DNA of 28,054 nucleotides from Chromera velia (Eukaryota; Sar; Chromeraceae), in assembly GCA_018398765.1 (NCBI GenBank), contig JAHBMJ010000085.1:2501-30554 (forward strand), in the 5' to 3' direction. Shown here piece by piece: positions 10,342 through 19,588 of the stretch. The position numbers and the translations under genes were made by a program. Below the pieces are notes generated by a model. That model saw only the letters and a program-made list of their open reading frames with translations, was not told the origin of the DNA and searched no databases. Each line of letters starts with the position of its first letter. The first letter of the stretch is position 1.

Positions 10342-13054
10342 ATGGACGGAGACGGCATCGTTAATCTGTACACATTCAACGTGAACGGGCTGCTTGCCAT
10401 TCTGAAGAGGTCAGCTCCGGTGCGGGTGTCCAACTGCTTCCCTGCAGCCACCGTCTCTTCCTCTCCGGGCGCTTCTCCCTCCTACCACATCTCTCTTCCC
10501 GGCCTGCCACCGGCGACTACAACCGTTGTGCTGTGTTTCCTTTTATTCATGTTGGCATGCATCGATGATCTGTAAATGCACCCCCTTCCCCCCCCCTCTT
10601 TTCCTCACCAAACCAAACAGACGAGGGCTACAGAGAAATCAGCTGCATCTCTTCCTTGGCTCCTTTTCCCCTCCTGCCGCAATTGTCTGCATACAGGTCA
10701 GCAGCTAGCAGGAAGGAAAGTAGTCGAACAAATTCTCCTCATTCATCATTAGTGCGGGTTTGTTTGGGCGTATTAGAGCGCGATTGGAACCCGTATGTGA
10801 TCTCGGAGTGCAGTTTGAACTGTGAGGAAGTGCCGCGGGTCCATGAAAAAGGGGGAATGATCGGACAAACATCGTTCGGTGACCGACTGAAATGGGCTTT
10901 TCGGAGAAGAAATCTGAGAGCAAAGTGAGGAGTACCTCGATCGCTGGTGCTTGTTTGATTAGAATCATTTAACGGATCGCCCCATTACACACACTGTAAG
11001 ATCTTTTCACCGTCTTGTTTGACGTTCAGCCTCTTCCTTGGCTGCTTCTCACCTCCTCAAAGCACCGTCCTCGAGCTGATCGAGAGAAAACAAAAAGGAC
11101 CGGCCGGTCAGAAAAAAGAAAGGGCCCTCTACCCCGTCACAGCGTCTACACGCTTTCTCATTTTCGCTGCTTTTTCTAAAACGTCTCCGAGTGAGTGTGA
11201 GAGTCAATTAGGGTGTGGACTCTCAATGCTGTCGAATGAATGAACACAGGAGGTGAAAATGCAACGAGAAGCCCTCGACGCAGATCTCTGCAAGTGAGTG
11301 AGTCTCCCTCCCTTCCTTCCTCCCTCCCGATTTTCCTTTCTTCCTTTCTTGCCTCCTTCCCTGGGTCCTTCTTTTCACCAGGATTTGTTTCTCTCATCGG
11401 CGGATTTTTGGCTTCATCTGTTTTCGTCCGACCTGGATGTCCCTTTCTCCCTTACTTCCTTCCTCCTTTTGTTGGAGATGAACTGAATATGGTTCCCTTT
11501 CCTTCTGCATTGCCTCAGGCTTGGTTCTCTCTCGTCTTCTTATCTCACGATGCCCCCGTTGATTTTTTTTTGTAGTCTTCTTTGTCTGAGTCATGCGATT
11601 GGAATATGAATCCATGAGCATACATGCACACGCAGGCCGCCAGGCTGGCACGCCTTCTACTCTCTCAACAGAGGTCCCGCAGTCTCTGGGGGGTTCTCGG
11701 GGACTGCCACTTTCTGCCGACAGGACTTGAGGGAACTCCCTTCCGATGCGAGGGAGGGCGTCTTGTGGGGTGCAGCAGAACTCGGGGTATCTTACGAAGA
11801 ACTGTTTCTGCAGTCGGTCGAAGAATTGGGAGACCCGGCACTTGCCAAGTCCCTCCGTGAGGTGGCCAGCACATCCGCTCGGACGAACACAAATATTGAC
11901 GACACTGGGATGGGAGGGCTTTTTGAGGGGGGCGGCGGATGGGAACCCCCGATCTCTTCTCGACAGGTTGACGAGGAAGGCCGGGCGGTGACTCTGGAGT
12001 TCTCACGATTTGCTCTCGTCAGTCAGTCAAAAGGCAGACAGTCAGAGGGGCAGCGAATCTGTCAGTCGGCCAGGCACAGTTAGTCTTCAGTGAGCAAGTT
12101 AGTCGGACAGGCAGACAGTCAATGAGTGAGTCAGTCAGGCTGGATGACGTCACTCTCATCTCCATCTTGCATCGATGTTTGCATCTCAGTGTACGTGTGG
12201 ATCAAGAGGGGGTGTTCCTGTATATCTGCTTTCTTTGTTTCTGCTTGCATGTCTCCTGCAGCTGAACGTCTACTGCCCTGCCCAACGAGACGAGCTTCAA
12301 GATCTGAATGCGACCTCGGAGGGCGCATCTGCAGTGTGTGTCTCGAAGGAAGAGGGCCAAACTCCTCCATCTCTCGTTGCTCCTTCGGGACAGAGCGAGG
12401 AAGAGCGTGCGTCTGGGGTCGGGGCATGGCTTCGGCGGGTTGGGGAGAATCGTCAGGTGTTTCGGGCAGTGTTCTACGGGGCCCTCCGCCTGTGCGTGCG
12501 AGCTCTTCAGAAGCGGGGGCAGGAGGTGATCCTTGTAGGCGATGTGAATGCCAGAGTGTCCGCCCTGGACAGTGCGAGAAATGATGGTGTCTTGGGTTCG
12601 GCTGTGGGGGGACCGTTGGGCATCCAGGGTGGGGGGCGTGACACGACAGAGACAAACCGCAGAGGTCAGAAAGCGGTCGCTGAGAGTTTGTGTGTTGCGG
12701 GAGAGGAAAGGGGGGGAAAGAAGGCCCAGGAGAAGAGAGGGCAAAACAAGGTGGTGGAAGTGATCGTTGAAAAAGAAGTGGAGAAGGAGACTGCGGAAGA
12801 GGATTGGGGGCCCGGCAGGCGCTGGCTGAGTGCCGTCTTGAGAGTCGACGGTCTTGAAGACGCCTTCCGTCGTTTTCATCCGCACAGAAGGGGAGCCTTC
12901 ACTTGTTGGAGTCAGGTAGGTACATAGGGAGCTGTTGGGGCTGGTTGTATTCTCTGGACTGTCTTGCTCTAGAGCTGTGGGTGTCTCTCTCCGTGGGGCT
13001 TCCTTTCGGCCCTTCTCAATCACCCCCCGTTGTTTTCCGAACGACTGGCGCTTT

Positions 13055-13124
<70 letters not shown>

Positions 13125-15101
13125 ATGCCTTCATGTTCTCCTCCTTCCCTTTCTCCTCTATTTTGGCAGATGACTGGGGCGCGCCTGACAAATTTTGGCT
13201 CTCGGATCGACCTGATCTTGGTGGGGAGGGGAGACGGGCGGTCGGTCTCTGGGTCAAACACGGCTCCTCAGGAGACGAACAAAGAGGGGACAAATGAAGA
13301 AGGAGCACAGGGGGTATCGATCAGGGAGGAAGACACACAGGCGGACAGTATTGGGCGGTTTCTTCGCTTCTGCGATGTGCAGCAAGATGTGAAGGTGGGT
13401 ACCGCAACCTTTGTCAGAAATATGTTGAATGAATCTCCATGTTCGTCTTCGATTTCACCCCGTGAAGAGAGCACAGGCGAAACGCAGCACTGCATGTGTT
13501 GGACAGGGGGGGAAACGAAGAGAAGAGACGGTCGGCCTGTTCGCTTTGGGAAGGGCGGTTGATTGATTGAGTAGACAGAGAGGCAATCGCCATGTCTATC
13601 TCCTTCTTTCCTTCCTTTCTTTCTCTCTCTTGTATTCCTTCTGTTGTTCGTGCAGGGTTCGGACCATTGCCCCGTCTTTGCCTCATTCGATGAAGCACTC
13701 CTCTGCCGTCCTCCCCCTTGCCCCCTGTCGGCTTCACCTTCTTCCTCTTCCTCTTCTGCTTCTGCTTCTTCTTCCTCCCTGTCGTTTCTGGGACACAGTG
13801 CCGTGAAGGGCACTGAGATAGATGGAACCCTTAAAGACCCTCAGGGGCAAATTGAGCCTTCTTCATTCGGTGGGGCATGTGGGCCCTCTCTGCCCCGTTT
13901 GTGCGCCGCGTTCTTGCCAGAGGCACGCAAGAGGCAGGGGCGTCTCTCTGGTTTCCTCGTCAGGAAGCAGAAGGAGGACAAAGAGAAAGAGGAGAAACAC
14001 GGGAAGCAGGGGGCACCCAAGAGAGTAGAAGTCGTGCAAGAAAAGCAGAAAGAGATTCATGCACATCGGGCTGACACCGCAGATGATGATCCCTTCTCTC
14101 CCGGAGACGGCAGCAAAAGGGAGGGCATCGGCGGTGTCCAGCAGAAAGCCACAAAGGGGACTGATGGGGGGGTGGCAGGCGGAAAAGTGAAACGACACCT
14201 GGACTCGTCAAGAGGTGTTTGTGTACAAGATACAAAGAGATACAAGGGGAAAGTGGGGGAAGCAGGAAAAAAGGGAGAAAAAGGAACGATCCGTCAGGCT
14301 ACTCTGAAATGCTTTTTCGGACAGCCAAAGACAAACGGGGGGGGGAGGGGTAAAGATGCACAGAAGGGAGGTGTAGCTGACGCACGCATCCTACCATCTT
14401 CTGACAATGCCCCCCACATGGTTGTCGACTTGACGGCAGATGACGAGAATGAATGCATGGAGACGTGTGAGGTCAAGAAAGGTCGAGAGAAAGAGGAAGG
14501 GGAGAGGGAAAAGCAAATGGAAGAATCATCGCAGCATCAAATGAAAGAAGTAGATCCGTCCGAACGAGATCACCGGGTCTTCTCTGATCCCGATTACCAG
14601 ACGTGCACCCAGACGTCAGGTACATCCGAACCTTCTGCGTCTCTCACAGGGGTCTCTGTTTTCTCCTCTTCCTCTTCCTGTTCTTCTGCTGCTTTCTCAT
14701 CTTGTTTGTCAGCCGCTCCAGGCGGGAAGTTGAAAGGGCCTTCTTCTTCCTCCAACTCCTCAGGGCCGGTGGCGTCCTCCGCGTCTTCTCCTTCTTCCTC
14801 CGCTGCTCCCGCTACTGATGGTTTGACAATGCTCATGGCGAGGCAACGGGAGAATGCACGAGCGCGAGAACGTGCAGTTCCTGCAGAGCTGCTCTCTTTT
14901 CTCTCCCCGAAGGAGCGAGCCTTGTACCTCGAGACTATCCACATTGCCCCTCTTTGCAAACGTCACAGCGAACCTTGTGTGCGGAGGAAGGTGCTCAGGC
15001 AGGGGCCAAACAAAGGCAGGCTTTTCTGGGTCTGCGCAAGACCGGATGGCAAAGCGGGACATCCCTCCGCAAGATGTGATTTCTTCAAATGGGACTCTTG
15101 A
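10342..15101 (+). CDS. APE2: AP endonuclease 2 (EEP nuclease, PIP box, GRF zinc finger), seven exons
   Basis: Base-excision-repair nuclease that incises abasic sites and trims 3' ends. In other eukaryotes it acts with PCNA. Exons: 10342-10409, 10621-10696, 11250-11293, 11636-12017, 12262-12915, 13170-13394, 13656-15101. Phases fit throughout and give 964 aa. Catalytic motifs in order: FNVNG (N13), IVCIQE (E49, spanning exons 2-3), GFSGTATFC (exon 4), LNVYCP (Y194), GDVNAR (D284, N286), RRGAFTCW, FGSRIDLIL (D422) and GSDHCPVF (D486, H487). Residues 697-704 (QATLKCFF) are a textbook PIP box for PCNA. The C-terminus is a GRF zinc finger with ligands C917, H920, C943, C957 and the GPNKGRLFWVC signature. 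At 964 aa it is nearly twice human APE2 (518 aa). The excess is a basic/acidic disordered linker with Ser tracts in exon 7, plus insertions in exons 4-6. The ATG was chosen because it lies 11 codons before the conserved FNVNG, the usual spacing. Confidence 0.95.
13059..13123. repeat. Interrupted GT microsatellite in APE2 intron 5
   Basis: Two GT runs are separated by gcgttc. The tract sits in the middle of the 254-bp intron 12916-13169, on the coding strand. Confidence 0.96.
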
Positions 15102-16220
15102 TCTATAGCTCTGAATCCCTTTTTCTTTTTTTACGAGTTCATCACTACCTAGGTCACTGACACTACATTTTCCATACTATATTTAGGAGAAGATTCTGCT
15201 GTATATAGGTGTTAGAATATGCTAGAAATACGTTTGCCATCATGTTCTATGCTAAAAATGCTAAGTAGGACCTTCCTAGAACTTATAGTTTTTTCCTAGT
15301 TTTTTTATGTACCTATTTATATACCAATATGCCTCTAAATTCCTTTTTTTAGATCTCTAACCCACTTTTTAGAGAATTTAACTAGGAATTCAAGAGCCTA
15401 AACCCCCCTTCTTATACTTAGTTTTATGAAGGTACCTATATAGGAAGGTGGAAGCCGACAGATGTCAGTGGTAGTGCACCGCGCCGTGACCGTGGGAGGG
15501 GGTATCTAATGGGGTCTAGGATGAGGTACAACCCGGAACTTCAACATGCATACGCATTAATCCTATTCCTATAGTGAGTCCTAGTCCTATTCTGTATTAA
15601 ACATGTGATTCCAGCTAGCTCCATCAAAGTCCAGTAAAATTAATTTAGACTTAATTATTTAGTAGTAAATTTAAGGAGTTATATAAGATCAACAGTGAAC
15701 ACATAAACCTACATACACCTAGATCCTGTGATAAACACTGTGGCTTCAATTCTAGCTTTAATTGCGAGTGATAGATTGATGGTTACCGCGATGAATGAAA
15801 ATGAAGATATCGACCGTCACGGTGCTTCAGCGCTCAGCACTATAGCCAGCGCAGGCACGGCTTAACATGGATGCGGATCGATTTATGATCGATTTCCTAT
15901 AAACTAGTTTGCATCTTCGAATCGCAAAACGATTGTGTAAGCAATTCAGGGCACTGTAACCATGCATGCAGCTCGGCAGTCAAAAGAGCAAGGAAGAAGG
16001 AATGCAAGATCGTGGAATCGACGTGGATGCACCTGACCATGAATGTAACTGACTCCTTGAGTTCACTAACAGACAGGAATCTATGCCCCCCCCATACCAT
16101 GCAGCCGGTTTTCTTCGATCAAGCCGGCAAACCACAGATGAGCAATTCAATTCTGACAACAATCCTGGGAGCTTCCTTCTTCCCAAATAGACCAAGTGTG
16201 TGTATGTGCCTCGGTCAGTG

Positions 16221-16251
<31 letters not shown>

Positions 16252-16268
16252 GCACGCACGGTTCTTAT
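15102..16268. other. AT-rich spacer, with a weak 67-aa minus-strand ORF
   Basis: From 15110 to about 15780 the DNA is AT-rich with many CTAG, TAGGA and TATATA motifs. It looks unlike the flanking genes and like the AT-rich blocks at 7330-8060 and 26600-26960. At 15897-16100 a minus-strand frame (FLSVSELKESVTFMV...QTSL) has protein-like composition and a possible acceptor near 16055. It might be a terminal exon of the gene to its right or chance. Confidence 0.45.
16220..16260. repeat. CA/CGCA microsatellite
   Basis: A CA tract passing into cgca units, just downstream (in transcript sense) of the small minus-strand gene that ends at 16269. Confidence 0.95.
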
Positions 16269-17628
16269 TTAATCGACAATTAAGGTATTCTTCGCACAGG
16301 CAGAAAGGATCATGTCTGCATGAGGGTCGGCACAGTCACTCCGTTAGCACTGACTGCCGTGTGTCCCCTCGGTCTACAAAGGGAACGAAAGAAGGATGGA
16401 TGGGTAAAAGATATAGAGTCCACTTACAGGAAAGGCATTCCCAATATTCGCGCGCACACGCACACACACACGCACACACACATGCTGACAGGCTGCTTCA
16501 TCCACTTAATGCGTTTGTTGCTTCGCACTTTTTCCCGGGAGGTCTCGTGGATGAGTACAGGCTGCAGTTTCAAATACCCCGACCGACTGACTGACTGGCT
16601 GCTCCCTTTGCAGTGAATCTTCAGACAGAAAACGTTCAAATGCGGACGATAGGGAATGCGGATAGAGACGATCGGTGGTGCAGGTTGCAAGGAGGGGACA
16701 CAAGATGTGGGATGGATGGAGCACAGGACGCAAACAGACGGAGGCACTGAAAATGCCACACACACACACACACACACACAGACACACACACACACACACA
16801 CGCACACACATACATACACACATGCACAGTGACTTCGAAGCCACGTGCCTCATGCAGGTAGTGTCTTGTCCAACAAAACTCACGGATCGAGTCACTCACC
16901 CATCCACCTTTGCAAACCAATGATGTCGCCAATGATGTCGCCACGGCCCTGTCACTGAAAGACACAGAAAACACAAAACGCGCATACACCGTCTGTCTCC
17001 TCGCTCCCAGCGAACTGCTGTCAGATCGTTCCCGTCTCTTACCTGCCTTCCAGTCTCTCGAGATCTGTACATAGTAGACGAGACGGAAGGGGAAAGAAGA
17101 GCAAGGGCGGCCGCCAACCCCCCCCTCGGGGGAAAAACACGGCAGAGCTGATACAGTCAGTCCCGTCGTGTGATGTTATCATGTCAGCAGACGCAAACCG
17201 GCCGGCAGCCAATCCGACCACTCCATCGCTTCTTCTCTTCTGTTGTCTGCATGGCAACCAAGGACCAGTCAACAGAACAGGAATGAAAAGAACAGAGAGA
17301 AGCGGGGCAAGAAAACAGAAAGAAAGAACGAAAGAGAGACAAAAGAATCAATGAACTAACGAATGAAGGCCCCCAACGGAGACTAGCTTGATCAAGGTGA
17401 AACGAACGAAGTGCGTCTTCGGCACGGCGACCCGTCTTTTGGGGGGGGGNNNNNNNGGGGGGGGGGAGTAAAGAGAGGTAGATGGTGGGGGTTATAAAAA
17501 AATGAACAAATGACACCTCGCCTCTGCCTTCGTATGTGTGTTCCGGCCCATGTTTCGTTCCTCTTGGCTGCAACTGCAATATTGATTGGGTTTTGCTTGC
17601 GATATTTTGATGCTCCCCCAACTTCCAT
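16269..17628 (-). CDS. Small multi-exon gene of unknown function (about 128 aa)
   Basis: An inferred model, not a recognised family. Exons: 17628-17517, 17416-17384 (or 17378), 17064-17043, 16954-16900, 16618-16592, 16561-16490, 16373-16355 and 16315-16269. All junction phases agree (1,1,2,0,0,0,1, stop). Several acceptors are excellent, for example the tracts before 17064 and 16954, and the donors include GTAAGA, GTGAGT and GTCAGT. The product starts MEVGGASKYRKQNPINI and is basic and helix-prone (HLDQANLERLEGSDRAVATS, then ETSREKVRSNKRIKWMKQP), ending NTLIVD. Exons of 22, 19 and 27 nt are very short. Intron 1 contains the assembly gap at 17450-17456. Introns hold GT repeats in the sense orientation. 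Weak points: the exon-2 acceptor and its two alternative donors, and free choice among many AG/GT sites. A signal or domain is not visible. Confidence 0.42.
16757..16822. repeat. CA microsatellite in an intron of the small minus-strand gene
   Basis: Two CA runs split by 'ga', followed by CGCA and CATA units. It reads as GT repeats in the sense of the minus-strand gene. Confidence 0.95.
17441..17467. other. Assembly gap inside a poly-G tract
   Basis: Seven Ns (17450-17456) are flanked by nine and about eleven G residues. This is a homopolymer the assembly could not resolve, so its true length is unknown. Confidence 0.98.
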
Positions 17629-17698
17629 GGTTGAAAACATGGAGGGAAAAAATTGCGGAGGAAGACAGAACAGAAAAGAAAAGAAGATCCAATTTCGG

Positions 17699-17699
<1 letters not shown>

Positions 17700-17732
<33 letters not shown>

Positions 17733-17738
17733 CTCTCT
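17700..17738. repeat. CT dinucleotide microsatellite
   Basis: A pure CT run of about 32 bp, then ccctctctg. Confidence 0.95.
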
Positions 17739-18005
17739 GGCCGTGGTTCTGCATCTCCGCTTAATTCTCTGGAGGCTCCCTTCGATCTAAATCTATTGGA
17801 AGGAACCCCCGCCCTTCTCAGCTCAAGTCAACAACAGTACTATGAATGCCAAGGAAGGTAGGATGGAGTGCCGTCACTGCCCATCTATCCATCCCTGCCG
17901 ACCCAGAGCTTCCTGTCGAGAGAAGAGAAATGAATGCAGGCAGATCCATTACTAAGAGCGTTGCAGTTGGGGGGGGGGGATAAGTCAGTTTCCTTCTTGA
18001 AAGTT

Positions 18006-18079
18006 TGAGAGAGAGGCACAGAGAGAGAGGGAGAGAGAGAAAGAGAAAGAAAAAAAAAAAAAAGAAAGACAAAAAAAAA

Positions 18080-18112
<33 letters not shown>

Positions 18113-18118
18113 GAAAAA
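18006..18118. repeat. GA / poly-A / GAAA purine tract
   Basis: GA repeats pass into an A-rich run and then GAAA units. On the minus strand this is a long pyrimidine tract and gives spurious Ser/Phe/Leu-rich frames. Confidence 0.95.
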
Positions 18119-18659
18119 CTAAGAAAGCAAAGAAAAAAAGGATCCATCTCTCTGTTCCTTCCAGCGTTTTTATGTACCAACAGACCATCAAATCACGATC
18201 AGTTTCAGGTTCAAACATTCGTGCCCGCTTGTCTGTCTGTCTGTTTATCCCTCCCTTCCAAGTCTCCTTCATCTCTTTCTGCCCCCGTTCCACGGACAAA
18301 AATGGAATGGGGGTTTGTCGGTTGGCTTTGTGTGTGTGTGTGTGATCAGACGAGCCGAGAAAAACAGCCAGCTACACGGAGAGGCAGGCAGGCAGGCAGA
18401 GGACAAAAAGAGATCCACAATTTTTGGACCCGTGATTGCCCTAAACGAGGAGACGAGACTGAAATTAAGAAAGAAAGAGAAGCCATACATAAAAACGTGG
18501 CTGACGGGGAGTCAGACTGTACGCAAACAAACGAAGAACTTACAGAAAACGTCCTAAACAACCCGCCAGTCACGAATGCGTGAATGACTGAAAGAAAGGA
18601 AGATAGGTAGGTGGACGCACATATCTAGATACACCCTCAACACGGAGGGCCTCTCTCTT

Positions 18660-18692
<33 letters not shown>
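18660..18692. repeat. CA dinucleotide microsatellite
   Basis: An uninterrupted CA run of about 33 bp. Confidence 0.96.
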
Positions 18693-18694
<2 letters not shown>

Positions 18695-18826
18695 TATACA
18701 CACGCGACACAGGCGGACAGACGAAGAGCGAAAGAGAGAGAGACATTCCTATTGATTCATCATCGACCACAAGTGAGTGAGTGAGTTAATGAGTGAGTGA
18801 GTGTGCAAACAGACAACTTAATTGGG

Positions 18827-19213
18827 TCACACGGAATAAACGTCTTTCGAGCATCTGTTGCCAAAAACGAGACCTCCAAAAATGGTCTTGTTGTCAAGAA
18901 CCAAGGGGGAGGGCATGGATGCATGCACTGCATGGTCATGCAGATAGACATGGATCTCATGCTCTTTCTTGCAAACAGACTGCACCCCCTGACTTCTTTC
19001 ATTTGTTTCCCTCCCTCCCTCCCTCCCTTTCCACGAACAAACAAACAAAGAAACTACAGGAAGGAGAATTGAACACAAAACAAAACGCACAAGAAGAAGG
19101 AAAGAGTGAAATAAAAGAATTGACTGCATCTTGAGCGGAACGACCAAGTGACTAAAAAATCCGACTCGCTGATCTGATTTCTTCCGAGTTATTTCCCCCT
19201 CCGGACAGACCAT
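18827..19213 (-). CDS. Hypothetical 128-aa ORF
   Basis: An ATG-initiated minus frame starting MVCPEGEITRKKSDQRVGFF. The middle is Phe/Leu-rich because it reads through pyrimidine-rich DNA (probable intron, with a possible GTCAAT donor near 19119 and an acceptor-like gggtgcag near 18988). The last 50 residues have good composition (EIHVYLHDHAVHASM...FGGLVFGNRCSKD). No family is recognised. The plus strand is also open here, so the strand is uncertain. Confidence 0.22.
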   Translation of the reverse strand: MVCPEGEITRKKSDQRVGFFSHLVVPLKMQSILLFHSFLLLVRFVLCSILLPVVSLFVCSWKGREGGRETNERSQGVQSVCKKEHEIHVYLHDHAVHASMPSPLVLDNKTIFGGLVFGNRCSKDVYSV

Positions 19214-19513
19214 TCAGGAAAAATGAAAATGAATGCAGGACTCAATTTTTGTTTGTGCCTGACCTATGTGTGGCTTGTCTCCATTCCCTCGTATTCCTTT
19301 TTTTTTTTTGACAGCAGAATCTTCCTCTGTCCTTCTTTCACCGTCTTCCAGAGAGGTCACAAAGCGACCGCAGGAAAAGGACCCGCTCTCGGTCAGGGTG
19401 ATTTCCTGCCGTAGATTATTTCACTGTCAGTCGATCTTTCTCTCTCCCCTGCTCTTCCTTTTCTTTTCTTCTTCTCAATGGTCCCTCCCTCTCCTTCCTC
19501 CGCCGCATCATGC

Positions 19514-19541
19514 GGACAGACAGACAGACAGACAGACAGAT
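19514..19541. repeat. ACAG tetranucleotide repeat
   Basis: Six or more perfect gacagacag units. The same unit recurs at 2083-2096 and 27534-27552. Confidence 0.93.
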
Positions 19542-19588
19542 ACAAATCCCCGACCCGCTGCGGGATTTTCTTCCTTCCAGCAGGTGTT

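Larger units (their letters stand above)
17629..19588. other. Ambiguous region, short open stretches on both strands
   Basis: A plus-strand chain can be built with matching phases: 17775-17857 (APFDLNLLEGTPALLSSSQ...), 18165-18208 with a very good acceptor, 18400-18510 (STIFGPVIALNEETRLKLRK...), 18813-18892 and 19060-19134. No start codon or family supports it. Two of its acceptors lack pyrimidine tracts, and the simple repeats (A/G-rich at 18006-18118, CA at 18660) run opposite to the sense bias of the better genes. The antisense strand is also open in places. I call no plus-strand gene. A pyrimidine-rich acceptor near 19315 is followed by a short open stretch ending at a GTCAGG donor (about 19392), also unassigned. 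Confidence 0.4.

Noticed and set aside
12131-13308. Long minus-strand ORFs (174 and 368 aa) opposite APE2
   Set aside because: They are antisense shadows of APE2 exons 5-6. The plus-strand frame carries the conserved nuclease motifs.
19514-19541. CRISPR-like repeated units (ACAG/GGCA tracts at several places)
   Set aside because: These are simple tandem tetranucleotides without spacers, in a eukaryotic genome.
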